Assembly (NCBI RefSeq): GCF_945957355.1
Contig: NZ_CAMFKM010000005.1
Location: forward strand, 1 to 64,000
Reading direction: 5' to 3'
DNA from: an uncultured Reyranella sp.
GTDB taxonomy: Bacteria > Pseudomonadota > Alphaproteobacteria > Reyranellales > Reyranellaceae
DNA: 64,000 nucleotides
Shown here: one piece after another, positions 8,538 through 17,047 of the stretch
Layout of the letters: the number at the start of each line of letters is the position of its first letter
How positions within the stretch are numbered: the stretch's first letter is position 1
Notes under the pieces: model-generated
Seen by the model: only the letters and a program-made list of their open reading frames with translations
Databases searched by the model: none
What the model was told of the DNA's origin: nothing
Program-made: the position numbers and the translations under genes

Positions 8538-9365
8538 TCAGTCGAACTTCAGCTTCCAGTCGATCCATTCGCACAGGCCGCGGCCCATGACGTCCTCGAG
8601 GTCGCGTCCCTTCAGCCACGGCAGCTCCTCGGTGAAGAAGGTCACGCACTGGCGGTAGGTGCACTGCATGCGGGTGATGTCGGTGCCCCAGAAGAAGCGC
8701 TTGGGGCCGAAGGCGTCGAAGATGCGGTGCAGCCCGTCCTGGATGTTCCGAAACGGATAGCCCTTGGTCGAATAATGCGGCGCCCCGGTCGCCTTGACCG
8801 CGACGTTGGGTAGCTTCGCCATTGCCACCAGCTTGTCGAGATGGATGAAGGCTTCCTCGTCCTGGCCGTGACGGTTCAGGCCGCAATGATCGACGATCAT
8901 CCTGAGATTGGGATGTTTCTCGGCGATCTCGCGGAACTTGTCGGGGAAGATGCCGCCCATCGTGGCGACCGGGATTCCCTCCTGCTCCGCGGCCGGCCAC
9001 ACCCAGTCGAGCAGACCGTCGTTCAGCCATTTCTGCTCGGCCGGCTGCAGCAACGCCCAGCGCAGGCCCATCATGCCGGGCTGCTTGCGCCAGCCCTTGA
9101 TGCGCTCGCGGCTCTCGGGTGCTTCCAGCGGGAACTGGCCCATCACCGCGAAGCGGTCGGGATATTTCTTCGCGGCATCGAGGGCGAGCTGGTTGGAAGT
9201 CGGGTCCCAGGAGTAGGGCGGGTGGATCAGCGCGGCATCGACGCCGGCCTCGTCCATCTCCTTCAGTGCCTGCTCGGCCGTGAACTTCTCGACCTTGCGG
9301 TGCAGGCCCGAGGGCGGCGTGACGGTCTGCGACCAGATATGGATCTGCGCGTCGACGATCTTCAT
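8538..9365 (-). CDS. amidohydrolase family 2 protein (lactonase-like)
   Basis: 275 residues. The N-terminus 'MKIVDAQIHIW' carries the first metal motif, 'MIVDHCGLN' lies near the centre, and 'FFWGTDITRMQCTYRQ' near the C-terminus holds the conserved Asp. The layout matches the compact amidohydrolase-2 enzymes that include sugar lactonases (L-fuconolactonase type). The gene lies 10 bases downstream of an aldo/keto reductase gene, a pairing typical of oxidation of a sugar to a lactone followed by ring opening. That pathway is inference. ATG 9365 has a GAGGAAA ribosome binding site. Confidence 0.83.
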   Translation of the reverse strand: MKIVDAQIHIWSQTVTPPSGLHRKVEKFTAEQALKEMDEAGVDAALIHPPYSWDPTSNQLALDAAKKYPDRFAVMGQFPLEAPESRERIKGWRKQPGMMGLRWALLQPAEQKWLNDGLLDWVWPAAEQEGIPVATMGGIFPDKFREIAEKHPNLRMIVDHCGLNRHGQDEEAFIHLDKLVAMAKLPNVAVKATGAPHYSTKGYPFRNIQDGLHRIFDAFGPKRFFWGTDITRMQCTYRQCVTFFTEELPWLKGRDLEDVMGRGLCEWIDWKLKFD

Positions 9366-9375
9366 TTTCGTTTCC

Positions 9376-10404
9376 TCAGTTGGGCGTCGGCGCCGCCGGA
9401 TCCAGCAGCTTCTCGCTCTTGAGCTCGCTCCACAGCTCGACCGGAATCTTCACGCCCATATGGGCCACGTTCTGCTTCACCTCCGCGACGCTGAGCGCGC
9501 CGGGGATGACGGAACAGAAAGCGGGATGGAACAGCGGGAACTGCATCGCCGCGGCGCCGAGCGGCACGCCATGCCGTCGGCACACCGCCTCGATCTTCTG
9601 CGCCTTGTCGACGAGGTGCTGGGGCGCGGCGACATAGTCGTGAGTCGCGCCCGTCTTCACGTTGCCGGTCAGGATGCCGGAATTGTACGGCCCGCCCAGG
9701 ATCACCGAGACGTTCCGCTTGAGGCACTCCGGCAGGAATTCCTCCAACGCGCCCTGTTCGAGCAGCGTGTAGCGCCCGGCCAGCAGCATGCAGTCGAAGT
9801 CGCCGGCCTTGATGAAGCGCGTGCTGGTGTCGCTCTCGTTGATGCCGACGCCGATCGCGGAGATGACACCCGCCTTGCGCAACTCGTCGAGTGCCCGGAA
9901 GCCGGAGTCCATGACGGTCTTGAAGCGCTCGTCGAGGAGGGCGCGGTCCTTGATGGTCCAGAAATCCACGTCATGCACCAGCGCGATATCGATCCTGTCG
10001 ATCCCCAGCCGCAGGTGCGAGTGCTCCAGCGAGCGCATCACGCCGTCATAGGTGTAGTCGAACTGGGGCACGAAGCCCGGCAGGCCGTTCTCGCGGAAGT
10101 CCCTGGGCAGCGCCTCGCCGGGCTTCCGCACGTGCAGGATGCGGCCGATCTTGGTCGAGAGCACGTAGCTGTCGCGCGGCTTTTCCCGCAGCGCAGCACC
10201 CATGCGCAGCTCGCTGCGGCCGTAGCCGTAGAACGGCGAGGTGTCGAAGTAGCGGATGCCGGAATCGTACCCGTCGTTGGTGAGCTGCACCGCCTCCGCA
10301 TCGGAAATCGTGGCGCGGAAACCGCCCATCGGCGCTCCGCCCAGCCCGATCTCGGTGACTTCGAGCTTCGTCTTCCCGACCTTCCGGCGCTTGAGCGCTG
10401 TCAT
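9376..10404 (-). CDS. aldo/keto reductase (D-threo-aldose dehydrogenase type)
   Basis: 342 residues, a complete AKR barrel. It has 'RYFDTSPFYGYGRSE' (catalytic Asp and Tyr, about 48-62), 'VLSTKIGR' (catalytic Lys), 'DIALVHDVD' (catalytic His) and the NAD(P) region 'CSVIPGALSVAEVKQN' near the C-terminus. The sequence resembles the pyridoxal dehydrogenase / L-fucose dehydrogenase / D-threo-aldose dehydrogenase branch. ATG 10404 is chosen because the family N-terminus 'RKVGKTKLEVTEIGLGGAP' follows at once and a GGAGGAAA site lies upstream. First gene of a pair with the amidohydrolase; divergent from the GST gene. Confidence 0.87.
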   Translation of the reverse strand: MTALKRRKVGKTKLEVTEIGLGGAPMGGFRATISDAEAVQLTNDGYDSGIRYFDTSPFYGYGRSELRMGAALREKPRDSYVLSTKIGRILHVRKPGEALPRDFRENGLPGFVPQFDYTYDGVMRSLEHSHLRLGIDRIDIALVHDVDFWTIKDRALLDERFKTVMDSGFRALDELRKAGVISAIGVGINESDTSTRFIKAGDFDCMLLAGRYTLLEQGALEEFLPECLKRNVSVILGGPYNSGILTGNVKTGATHDYVAAPQHLVDKAQKIEAVCRRHGVPLGAAAMQFPLFHPAFCSVIPGALSVAEVKQNVAHMGVKIPVELWSELKSEKLLDPAAPTPN

Positions 10405-10468
10405 GTTCGTTTCCTCCGAGGACGGGCGAGAGTACGAATTGCCTCCGGCCAATTCCAGAGGAGTTCCC

Positions 10469-11110
10469 ATGACCGACGAGCGCCTCGTTCTGCACGGCAG
10501 TTTCACGTCGAGTTCCAGCTACAAGCCGATGCTCTTCCTGGCGCTCTCGGGCCTGCCGTTCTCGTTTCGCACGGTCAACCTGAAGAACGGCGTGCAGAAG
10601 GAAGCCGCGCATCTCGCGATCAACCGCTACGGCCAGGTGCCGGTGCTGCGCCATCGCGGGCTCACCCTGGTGATGTCGAACGTGATCCTCGACTATCTGG
10701 CGCGCACGACCGGGCACTTCGAGCCGAAGACCGAGCAGCATCGCTGGCAGGCGCGCGAGTGGCTTTCGTGGGAGAATGACGCCATCACCAACGTGGCCCG
10801 GGTTCGCCACTTCGCGCGCTTCCGTCCCGACGTGTCGCAGGACATCGTGAATTTCTTCCGCCCGCAGGCCGAGGCGGCGCTCGACTTCGCCGACCAGTCG
10901 CTGGCCGGGCGCGAGTGGTTGGTGGGCGATGCCTGCTCGATCGCCGACATCGGCTGCTGGGGTCGCATGGTCTTCGCCCACGAAGGCGGCCTGTCGATCG
11001 ATTCGCGGCCAAATCTCGCGGCGTGGCGCGACCGCATCAAGGCGATGGCGGGCTTTGCGTTGCCGTACGATCTGATCCCGAAGAAGGATGCGGAGTTCGA
11101 GGGGCGTTGA
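10469..11110 (+). CDS. glutathione S-transferase family protein
   Basis: 213 residues with a thioredoxin-like N-terminal half ('LVLHGSFTSSSSYKPMLFLAL', then 'YGQVPVLRHRG' with the cis-Pro, and 'VMSNVILDYLA' with the glutathione-binding Ser) and an all-helical C-terminal half ending in 'AWRDRIKAMAGF'. It is likely cytosolic and conjugates or isomerises electrophiles; the substrate is unknown. ATG 10469 has an AGAGGAG site seven bases upstream. It is divergent from the aldo/keto reductase. Confidence 0.88.
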   Translation: MTDERLVLHGSFTSSSSYKPMLFLALSGLPFSFRTVNLKNGVQKEAAHLAINRYGQVPVLRHRGLTLVMSNVILDYLARTTGHFEPKTEQHRWQAREWLSWENDAITNVARVRHFARFRPDVSQDIVNFFRPQAEAALDFADQSLAGREWLVGDACSIADIGCWGRMVFAHEGGLSIDSRPNLAAWRDRIKAMAGFALPYDLIPKKDAEFEGR

Positions 11111-11112
11111 CC

Positions 11113-11260
11113 GTCATCTCGACCGGAGCCGCGCAAAGCGCGGCGTAGTGGAGAGATCTTCTCTCTGCGATTTGGCGGCTTTTGGTGGCGCGAAGGTCTC
11201 TCCGCTGCGCGACGGAGCCTGCCCCGAGGTATTCCGAGGGGGCGCTCCGGTCGAGACGAC
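11113..11260. repeat. long imperfect inverted repeat at the 3' end of the GST gene
   Basis: Outer arms 11113-11129 and 11244-11260 match at 16 of 17 positions; inner segments around GGAGAGATCTT and AAGGTCTCTCC also pair. It lies between the convergent GST and dioxygenase genes and shares the GTC(A/G)TCTCGACCGGAGC arm with the element at 8468-8521. It is a dispersed intergenic repeat with a likely transcript-end role. Confidence 0.7.
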
Positions 11261-11283
11261 GGCTATTGTGACGTTGGCTATTG

Positions 11284-12180
11284 TTAAGCCGCCTGCTGCC
11301 CCGGCACCGTCGGGCCTTCGCTCATGGTCGTGGTGCGGCGCATGTCGCGCACGATGTTGAGATCGTCGAACCGACGGACGCGGTGCATAGTCGTGCGGTT
11401 GTCCCAGATCACGAAGTCATGCTTCGTCCAGCGGTGGACGTAGACGAACTGCGGCTGGGTTGCGTGCTCCATCAGGTCGCGGATGAAGGCCATGGCCTCG
11501 GGGCGCGGCCAACCGACGATGGCGCCGATGTGGGCCGACAGGAGCAAAGACTTCCGGCCCGTCACCGGGTGCGTGCGCACCAGCCGGTGCAGCACCGGCT
11601 TCATGCTGTGGCGTTCCTCGTCGGTGAAGTTGGTGAAGCCCAGCTGGCCACGCGAGTAGATCAGCGAGTGCTCGCAGACCAGATCCTCGATCTCGGCCTT
11701 GGTCGCCTCGTCGAGCGCGTCGTAGGCGGCGCGCATGTCGGCGAATTCGGTGTTGCCGCCGTCGCGCGTCACGATGCGGCCGCTCAGCAGCGAGTACCGC
11801 GCTGGCACGATGCGGAAGGTGGCGTCGGAGTGCCAGAGCCGATTCCCGAGTGCGGCCATGCGGCGGCGATCGTCCCGCTCCAGCTTCCTGTTCTGCTTGT
11901 CGAGGTTCGAGACATCCGCGAAGGCGGTGTGCAGGCGCATGTCGGTCGTAGGGATGGCCGTGTTGGCGCCCACCTGCAGCGGACCGAAGTTCTTCGTGAA
12001 CTCGAGTTGCTGCTCGTCGGTCAGATCCTGCCCGGGCAGCGCCAGCACGGCGTACTTGTCCATGCCGGCCTCGATCTTCGCGACATCGGCCGGCGTCAGC
12101 GGCCGCGTCGCATCGATGCCGGTCATCTCGGCGGCGAAGAGGGGCTGCAGCGGCTGGAGCGGACGCATCTCGATCGGCAA
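11284..12180 (-). CDS. TauD/TfdA-family Fe(II)/2-oxoglutarate dioxygenase
   Basis: About 298 residues. The non-haem iron triad is visible as 'LWHSDATFR' (HxD) and 'TTMHRVRRFDD' (distal His), with the 2-oxoglutarate-binding Arg in 'RDMRRTTTM' near the C-terminus. Relatives hydroxylate taurine, 2,4-D or other small acids; the substrate is not predictable. I favour a TTG start at 12180, because AGGGAGGT lies just upstream (12185-12192) and the first ATG (12168) would be too far from it. It ends opposite the GST repeat. Confidence 0.85.
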   Translation of the reverse strand: MPIEMRPLQPLQPLFAAEMTGIDATRPLTPADVAKIEAGMDKYAVLALPGQDLTDEQQLEFTKNFGPLQVGANTAIPTTDMRLHTAFADVSNLDKQNRKLERDDRRRMAALGNRLWHSDATFRIVPARYSLLSGRIVTRDGGNTEFADMRAAYDALDEATKAEIEDLVCEHSLIYSRGQLGFTNFTDEERHSMKPVLHRLVRTHPVTGRKSLLLSAHIGAIVGWPRPEAMAFIRDLMEHATQPQFVYVHRWTKHDFVIWDNRTTMHRVRRFDDLNIVRDMRRTTTMSEGPTVPGQQAA

Positions 12181-12184
12181 CGGG

Positions 12185-12192
12185 ACCTCCCT
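12185..12192 (-). promoter_or_regulatory. ribosome binding site supporting a TTG start
   Basis: AGGGAGGT on the minus strand, four bases before TTG 12180 and 16 before ATG 12168. Its strength and position favour the TTG as the start of the dioxygenase gene. Confidence 0.55.
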
Positions 12193-12205
12193 TGGGTGAG
12201 GAGCC

Positions 12206-14242
12206 CTAGCGCAGGGCGGCCGCGATGTTACCACCGTCCACGGTCGTGACAGCGCCCGTCGTCTTCGCCGCTTTGGCCAGCGAAACGAAAGCCTGCGCAA
12301 CGTCGTCGGCCGTGACTTCGAGGCCGAGCAGGTTGCCGCCCATATAGTCGGCCTCGCTGAGGCCGCGCGCCTTGGACCGTTGTGCGATCATCTCGTCCGT
12401 CAGGAGACCCGTGCGGATGCGGTCGGCGTTCACCGCGTTGGCCCGGATGCCGTCGGCGCCATGGTCGAGCGCGTACTGGCGCATCAGGAACAGGGTCGCC
12501 GCCTTCGGGAGTCCATAGGGCCCGAAGTCGGGTCCCGGATTTACCGCTTGCTTGGAGGTGTTGAACAGCAGGCAGCCGCCGAGGTTCTGGGTGCGCATGA
12601 TGCGGACAGCGTTTTGCGCCACGCTCTGGTGGGCCCAGAAATTCAGCTCGAAGCTCTGGCGCAGCACGGCATCGTCGACGTCTCCAATGCGGCCCTGCCA
12701 GGCGGCGCCCGCGTTGGAGACCACGATGTCGACGCCGCCAAAGGTAGCCGCGACCTTGTCGAAGGCGGCGCGCACTGACTTCGGATCGGTCACGTCGCAG
12801 GCGACGCCGAAACCCTTCACCTTGGAGACGTCGCGGTCGAGCACCGCGACCTCGGCGCCCTCGCGTGCGAAGGCGGCCGCGGTTGCCGCGCCGATGCCCG
12901 AGGCACCGCCGGTCACGACGACGATGCGCCGCGCCAGCGGCTTCTCGGCCGCGGCACTCAGCTTCGCCTGTTCCAGCGACCAGTATTCGATGTCGAAGAT
13001 GTCGGGCTCGGGAATGCACTCGTAAGTGCCCAGCCGCTCGGCGTCGGCGATCACCGCCACCGTCGTCTCGGCGAGATCGGCTGCGATCTTCGCGTCCTTC
13101 GAGCTGTTGCCGATGCCGAACAGGCCGACACCCGGCACCAGCGCGACGCGCGGGATCGGATCCAGTTCCTTCTTCGCCGTGACCTGCTTGCCGTTGTAAC
13201 GCATGAAGTAGGCGTGATAGTCGGCCGCGAACTTTTCGAGCGCGGCCTTGGCCTCGCTCTTGAAGGCGTCCAACTTTCCGGCCTCCGGCGCCGGCGCGAT
13301 GAAGGCCACGTTCTTGGTGCGGATCGCATGGTCGGGCGTCACCGGACCCTGCTGGCTGTAACGCGCGATTTCCTTGCCGTTCACGTAGGCCAGGATCTCC
13401 GGCGAGCTGCGGAACTCGAACACGAAGCGTTGCGCGGCTTCGCGGCCGCCTTCCTTGGCCGGCAGCGAGAACAGGCCGCGCAGGATTGGCGCGACCTCCG
13501 CCGCCGTCGCCGGCTTCGTGGGCAACGTGGCGCCGGGGAAGATCTTGCGCGTGGCCTTGGCGAGACGCTGCTCCGCCAGGGTCACGAGATCGATCATGCG
13601 GACATAGGCTTCCTCGGCGGTGGCGCCCATCGTGAAGATGCCGTGCTTCAGCAGGATCAAACCCTCGACGTCGGGGTTGGCCCTGGCGATCTCTGCGGTC
13701 TTCCTGGCGAGCGCGAAGCCCGGCATGACGTAGGGCACCAGCGCCGCGCGCTTGCCGTAGAGATCGGCCGCCAGCGCGGCGCCATCGGGCTGATCGGTCA
13801 GCGCCAGCACGGCGTTGGAGTGGGTGTGGTCGATGAACTTGTGCGGCAGGAAGGCGTGCAGCAGCGTCTCGACCGACGGATTGGGCGCCTTGCTGTCGAG
13901 CAGGTTGGCGCGCTGCACGTTCACCATGTCCTCGTCGCTGAGCGCCTGCAGCCCCTGCAGTTCGCGCAGCGGCGCGAGGCGGACGGCGGGCAGGCCGGGC
14001 GCCTCGATCGTGCCCATGTCCCAGCCGCTGCCCTTCACGCAGAGCACGTCGAGCGGCTGGCCGGTGACGTCGGCCATGCGCGTCTTCACCGAGGTGTTGC
14101 CGCCGCCGTGCAGCACCAGCTTCGGCTCGCCGCCCAGCAGGCGCGTCGTGTAGACCCGCAGGGCCAGGTCCTCGCCGATGCCCTTGGCGGCGTGGCTCGC
14201 GATGGCTTGCTGGGCGTCGTCGTCGGACCAGAGGTTCTTCAT
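12206..14242 (-). CDS. bifunctional class II aldolase / short-chain dehydrogenase
   Basis: 678 residues made of two enzymes. Residues 1 to about 410 are a class II aldolase/adducin domain ('HGGGNTSVK' phosphate loop near 45, 'HTHSNAVLAL' with zinc-binding His, 'LILLKHGIFTMG'). Residues about 430-678 are an SDR domain ('VVTGGASGIGAATA' NAD site, 'VSNAGA', and 'YGLPKAA' as the Tyr-x3-Lys pair). This fusion is known as the RhaD-like aldolase/dehydrogenase of sugar catabolism (rhamnulose-1-phosphate aldolase plus lactaldehyde dehydrogenase in the described members). Here the substrate is inferred only. It precedes the dioxygenase gene by 25 bases. Confidence 0.9.
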   Translation of the reverse strand: MKNLWSDDDAQQAIASHAAKGIGEDLALRVYTTRLLGGEPKLVLHGGGNTSVKTRMADVTGQPLDVLCVKGSGWDMGTIEAPGLPAVRLAPLRELQGLQALSDEDMVNVQRANLLDSKAPNPSVETLLHAFLPHKFIDHTHSNAVLALTDQPDGAALAADLYGKRAALVPYVMPGFALARKTAEIARANPDVEGLILLKHGIFTMGATAEEAYVRMIDLVTLAEQRLAKATRKIFPGATLPTKPATAAEVAPILRGLFSLPAKEGGREAAQRFVFEFRSSPEILAYVNGKEIARYSQQGPVTPDHAIRTKNVAFIAPAPEAGKLDAFKSEAKAALEKFAADYHAYFMRYNGKQVTAKKELDPIPRVALVPGVGLFGIGNSSKDAKIAADLAETTVAVIADAERLGTYECIPEPDIFDIEYWSLEQAKLSAAAEKPLARRIVVVTGGASGIGAATAAAFAREGAEVAVLDRDVSKVKGFGVACDVTDPKSVRAAFDKVAATFGGVDIVVSNAGAAWQGRIGDVDDAVLRQSFELNFWAHQSVAQNAVRIMRTQNLGGCLLFNTSKQAVNPGPDFGPYGLPKAATLFLMRQYALDHGADGIRANAVNADRIRTGLLTDEMIAQRSKARGLSEADYMGGNLLGLEVTADDVAQAFVSLAKAAKTTGAVTTVDGGNIAAALR

Positions 14243-14250
14243 GGTGCTGC

Positions 14251-15237
14251 CTATTCTCCCGGCTCGATCCCGGCGTCCTTGGCGATCTTCACCCAGGTCG
14301 CGATCTCCCGCTCCTGGTACGGCTTGAACTCCGCCGGATCGCGCGGCTCGACGGTGAAGCCGAGCTTGTCGATCTTCTCGACGACCTCGGGCTTCTTCAG
14401 GCTCTTCATGATCTCAGCCGAGAGACGGTCGAGCGCAGGCTGCGGCGTACCCGCCGGCGCGAAGAAGGCGGCCCAGGACGAGGCGTTGGCGCCAGTCACG
14501 CCCTGCTCCTCGAGCGTCGGCACGTCGGGGAGATGCGGATTGCGCTTGGCGCTGCCGATCGCGATGGCGCGGATCGTGCCGGCCTTGATCTGCGCCAGCA
14601 CGCTGGGCAGCGTCGAATTGGAGATGTCGATGCGGCCGCCGACCAGGTCCTGGACCAGCGGCGGCGCGCCGCGATAGGGCACCTGGGTCATTTTGGTGCC
14701 GGTGCGCGCCATGAACAGTTCGGTCGACAGATGCGAGCCCGAGCCGATGCCGGTGGAGCCGTAGTTCAGCTCACCGGGCTTGGACTTGGCGAGCGCGATC
14801 AACTCCTGGATGTTCTTCACCGGCAGGTCCTTGCGCACGACGAAGACATGCTCGAAGGCGCCGGCGCCGGCCAGCGGGGCGAAGTCCTTCACCGCGTCGT
14901 AGCCCGGCTCCTTCAGCATGAACATGTTGTTGCCGTGCGTCTGGTTGTTGCCGAAGGTGATCGTCTGTCCGTCGGGCTTGGCCTTGGCGACGGCGCGCGT
15001 GCCGATGGCGCCGGCGCCGCCCGAAATATTCTCGACCACGACCTGCTGGCCGAGCGGGCCGGAAATGTCGGCCGCCACGATGCGCGCGATCACGTCGGTG
15101 GGGCCGCCGGCCGGATAGGCCACGACCATCTTGATGGGGCCGGACGGTTGCCAGGCCGATTGTGCGTTCTGGGCGAAGGCGGGTTTCACGAAGGGTGCGG
15201 CCAGCAGGCCGGCGCTGAACAGACGGCGCTTGATCAT
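14251..15237 (-). CDS. Bug-type solute-binding protein of the tripartite tricarboxylate transporter family
   Basis: 328 residues. A Sec signal peptide (MIKRRLFSAGLLAAPFVKPA, cut near AFA-QN) precedes a Bug/TctC domain: 'VAYPAGGPTDVIARI', 'GAGAIGTRAVAKAKPDG', 'YGSTGIGSGSHLS' and 'VPYRGAPPLVQDL'. It is periplasmic and binds small carboxylates or related compounds. No TctA/TctB membrane genes are adjacent, as is common for the expanded Bug families of some proteobacteria. It lies eight bases upstream of the aldolase-dehydrogenase gene, so it may capture that pathway's substrate. Confidence 0.88.
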   Translation of the reverse strand: MIKRRLFSAGLLAAPFVKPAFAQNAQSAWQPSGPIKMVVAYPAGGPTDVIARIVAADISGPLGQQVVVENISGGAGAIGTRAVAKAKPDGQTITFGNNQTHGNNMFMLKEPGYDAVKDFAPLAGAGAFEHVFVVRKDLPVKNIQELIALAKSKPGELNYGSTGIGSGSHLSTELFMARTGTKMTQVPYRGAPPLVQDLVGGRIDISNSTLPSVLAQIKAGTIRAIAIGSAKRNPHLPDVPTLEEQGVTGANASSWAAFFAPAGTPQPALDRLSAEIMKSLKKPEVVEKIDKLGFTVEPRDPAEFKPYQEREIATWVKIAKDAGIEPGE

Positions 15238-15252
15238 GATGAGATTTGCTTC

Positions 15253-16266
15253 CTAGGCGTGTGAAATGACGATCTTGCCGAAATGCTTCTGGCTCTTGAG
15301 GTGCCGGTAGGCGGCCGGGGCTTCGGCGAACGGGAACACCTTGTCGATGACGGGCCTGAGGCCGTTGGCCTCGATGGCGCGGTTCATCGCCTCGAACATC
15401 TGCGTACTGCCGACATAGAGGCCCTGGACCTTGAGGTTGCGGCGCAGGATCGGCATCGGATCGAGCGTCGCCATGCCCGACAGGAGGCCGATCACCGCGA
15501 TCGAGCCGCCGAGCCGCGTCGCCATGAAGGAGCGCGGCAGGGTGCCGGCGCCGCCGACTTCGACCGTGATGTCCGCGCCGCGGCCATTGGTGAGCTTCAG
15601 CGCTTCCTGATCCCAGTCCGGTGTCGCCTTGTAGTCGATCACCGCCTCGGCCCCCATCTGCTTCAGGCGCTGGGCCTTGGCGGCAGAGCTCGAGGTGCCG
15701 ATGACGCGCGCGCCGAACATCTTCGCGAACTGCAGCGCGAAGATGGAGACTCCGCCGGTGCCCTGGATCTGCACGGTGTCGCCGGCCTTGAGGTGGCCGA
15801 CCTCGACCAGGGCGTTCCAGGCCGTGACGGCGGCACAGGGGAGGGTCGCGCCCTCCTCGTAGCTGAGATGCGCCGGCAGCTTCACCACACCTTCCTCTTC
15901 CAGCACGGCGAACTCGGTCAGCATGCCGTCGATCGCGCCGCCCATGGCGGAGGGCATCGCGCTCTCGCTGATGGCGCCGCCGAACCAGCGCTGCATGAAG
16001 CAGCCCGCGACCCGGTCGCCGACCTTCACGCGGCTGACCCCGGGACCGACCGCGACCACCTCGCCCGCACCGTCCGACAGCGGGATCAGGTCCGGCTTGG
16101 GCGCCGACCGTGCGTACTGCGCCTCGATGGTGAGCAGGTCACGGTAGTTGAGCGACGTCGCCTTGACCCGCACGAGAACCTGCCGAGGCCCGGGTGTCGG
16201 TTCCGGCCGCTCGACCAGGGTGAGCGACTCGATGCCTTTGGGCGCGGGGATGACGTAGCACTTCAT
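15253..16266 (-). CDS. MDR-superfamily NAD(P)-dependent oxidoreductase
   Basis: 337 residues with the GroES-like N-terminal half ('SLNYRDLLTIEAQY', 'SDGAGEVVAVGPGV', 'VGDRVAG') and a Rossmann half ('VQIQGTGGVSIFALQFAKMF'). The cluster of four structural-zinc cysteines is absent, which fits quinone-oxidoreductase/enoyl-reductase-type members rather than classical alcohol dehydrogenases. ATG 16266 gives the family N-terminus 'MKCYVIPAPKGIESLTL'. The Bug protein gene follows 15 bases later, so these minus-strand genes from 16266 down to 11284 may be one operon. Confidence 0.85.
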   Translation of the reverse strand: MKCYVIPAPKGIESLTLVERPEPTPGPRQVLVRVKATSLNYRDLLTIEAQYARSAPKPDLIPLSDGAGEVVAVGPGVSRVKVGDRVAGCFMQRWFGGAISESAMPSAMGGAIDGMLTEFAVLEEEGVVKLPAHLSYEEGATLPCAAVTAWNALVEVGHLKAGDTVQIQGTGGVSIFALQFAKMFGARVIGTSSSAAKAQRLKQMGAEAVIDYKATPDWDQEALKLTNGRGADITVEVGGAGTLPRSFMATRLGGSIAVIGLLSGMATLDPMPILRRNLKVQGLYVGSTQMFEAMNRAIEANGLRPVIDKVFPFAEAPAAYRHLKSQKHFGKIVISHA

Positions 16267-16310
16267 TGGCTGGCTCCAGATTCGGCGCACATTGTAATGT
16301 CCCGCCCACT

Positions 16311-16379
16311 GTCATCCCGAGCGTAGCGAGGGACCTTTAGGTTGGCGCAGGGAAGGTCCCTCGCTGCGCTCGGGATGAC
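16311..16379. repeat. 27-base inverted repeat (GTCATCCCGAGC family)
   Basis: Arms 16311-16337 and 16353-16379 pair with one mismatch around a 15-base loop. It sits between the end of gpt (16406) and the start of the MDR gene (16266), both on the minus strand. This GTCATCCCGAGCG...GAGGGACCTT type is a widespread intergenic repeat in proteobacteria; a terminator or REP-like role is inferred. Confidence 0.75.
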
Positions 16380-16405
16380 AATGGAGATGGGGGCCGCGGC
16401 GTGCC

Positions 16406-16909
16406 TCACTTGGCGTCGCCCTTCAGTTCGATGATGGTCTTGGCCATGACGGCCTCCTGGTCCCACGGGAACAGGATCCAGGTATCCTGGCTCACTTCGG
16501 TGACGTAACTGTCGACCACCGGCCGGCCGGCGGGCTTTGCATACACCGTGGCGAAATGGGCCTCCGGCAGCATGGCGCGGACGGCGCGGGCGGTGACGCC
16601 TGTGTCAACCAGGTCGTCGATGATCAGCCAGCCCTTGCCCTTGTCCTGCTCGGCGGACGTGCCCTTCAGTAGTTCGACCTTGGCGCCGCGCTCCATGCGG
16701 TCGTAGGTCGAGCAGCAGACCGTATCGATCAGCCGAAGATTCAGTTCGCGTGCCACGATGGCCGCCGGGACCAGCCCGCCGCGGGTGATCGCGACCAGGC
16801 CCTTGAACGGCCCGAGGTCGGCCAGCCGCCAGGCGAGCGCCCGGGCGTCGCGATGCAATTCCGTCCACGAGACGGGGAACATCCTGTTGTAGCCCGCGCT
16901 TCCCGCCAT
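16406..16909 (-). CDS. gpt: xanthine-guanine phosphoribosyltransferase
   Basis: 167 residues, close to the E. coli Gpt length and aligning along its whole length: '[20 protein letters not shown]' (37-56), 'DTVCCSTYD' (62-70), the PRPP loop 'IDDLVDTG' (97-104), '[13 protein letters not shown]' and '[10 protein letters not shown]' at the C-terminus. The enzyme salvages xanthine, guanine and hypoxanthine to nucleotides with PRPP in the cytoplasm. It is a single gene, divergent from terC. Confidence 0.92.
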   Translation of the reverse strand: MAGSAGYNRMFPVSWTELHRDARALAWRLADLGPFKGLVAITRGGLVPAAIVARELNLRLIDTVCCSTYDRMERGAKVELLKGTSAEQDKGKGWLIIDDLVDTGVTARAVRAMLPEAHFATVYAKPAGRPVVDSYVTEVSQDTWILFPWDQEAVMAKTIIELKGDAK

Positions 16910-17047
16910 GCGATTTCGTCCCTGGATCCTGTCCGGTTTGGCTTGCCCCTACGGGAGGGCTGCACTAACACCTTCGGCCGAAGCATAGAAGCGCGCGCTG
17001 CCCGGAAACAGGGCACGCGGGGAAAATGGTACGGGGACCGTTGCACA

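Noticed and set aside
16910..17047. Possible manganese (yybP-ykoY) riboswitch before the TerC gene
   Set aside because: TerC genes often have one, but I could not find the conserved loops or the pairing pattern in these 138 bases.
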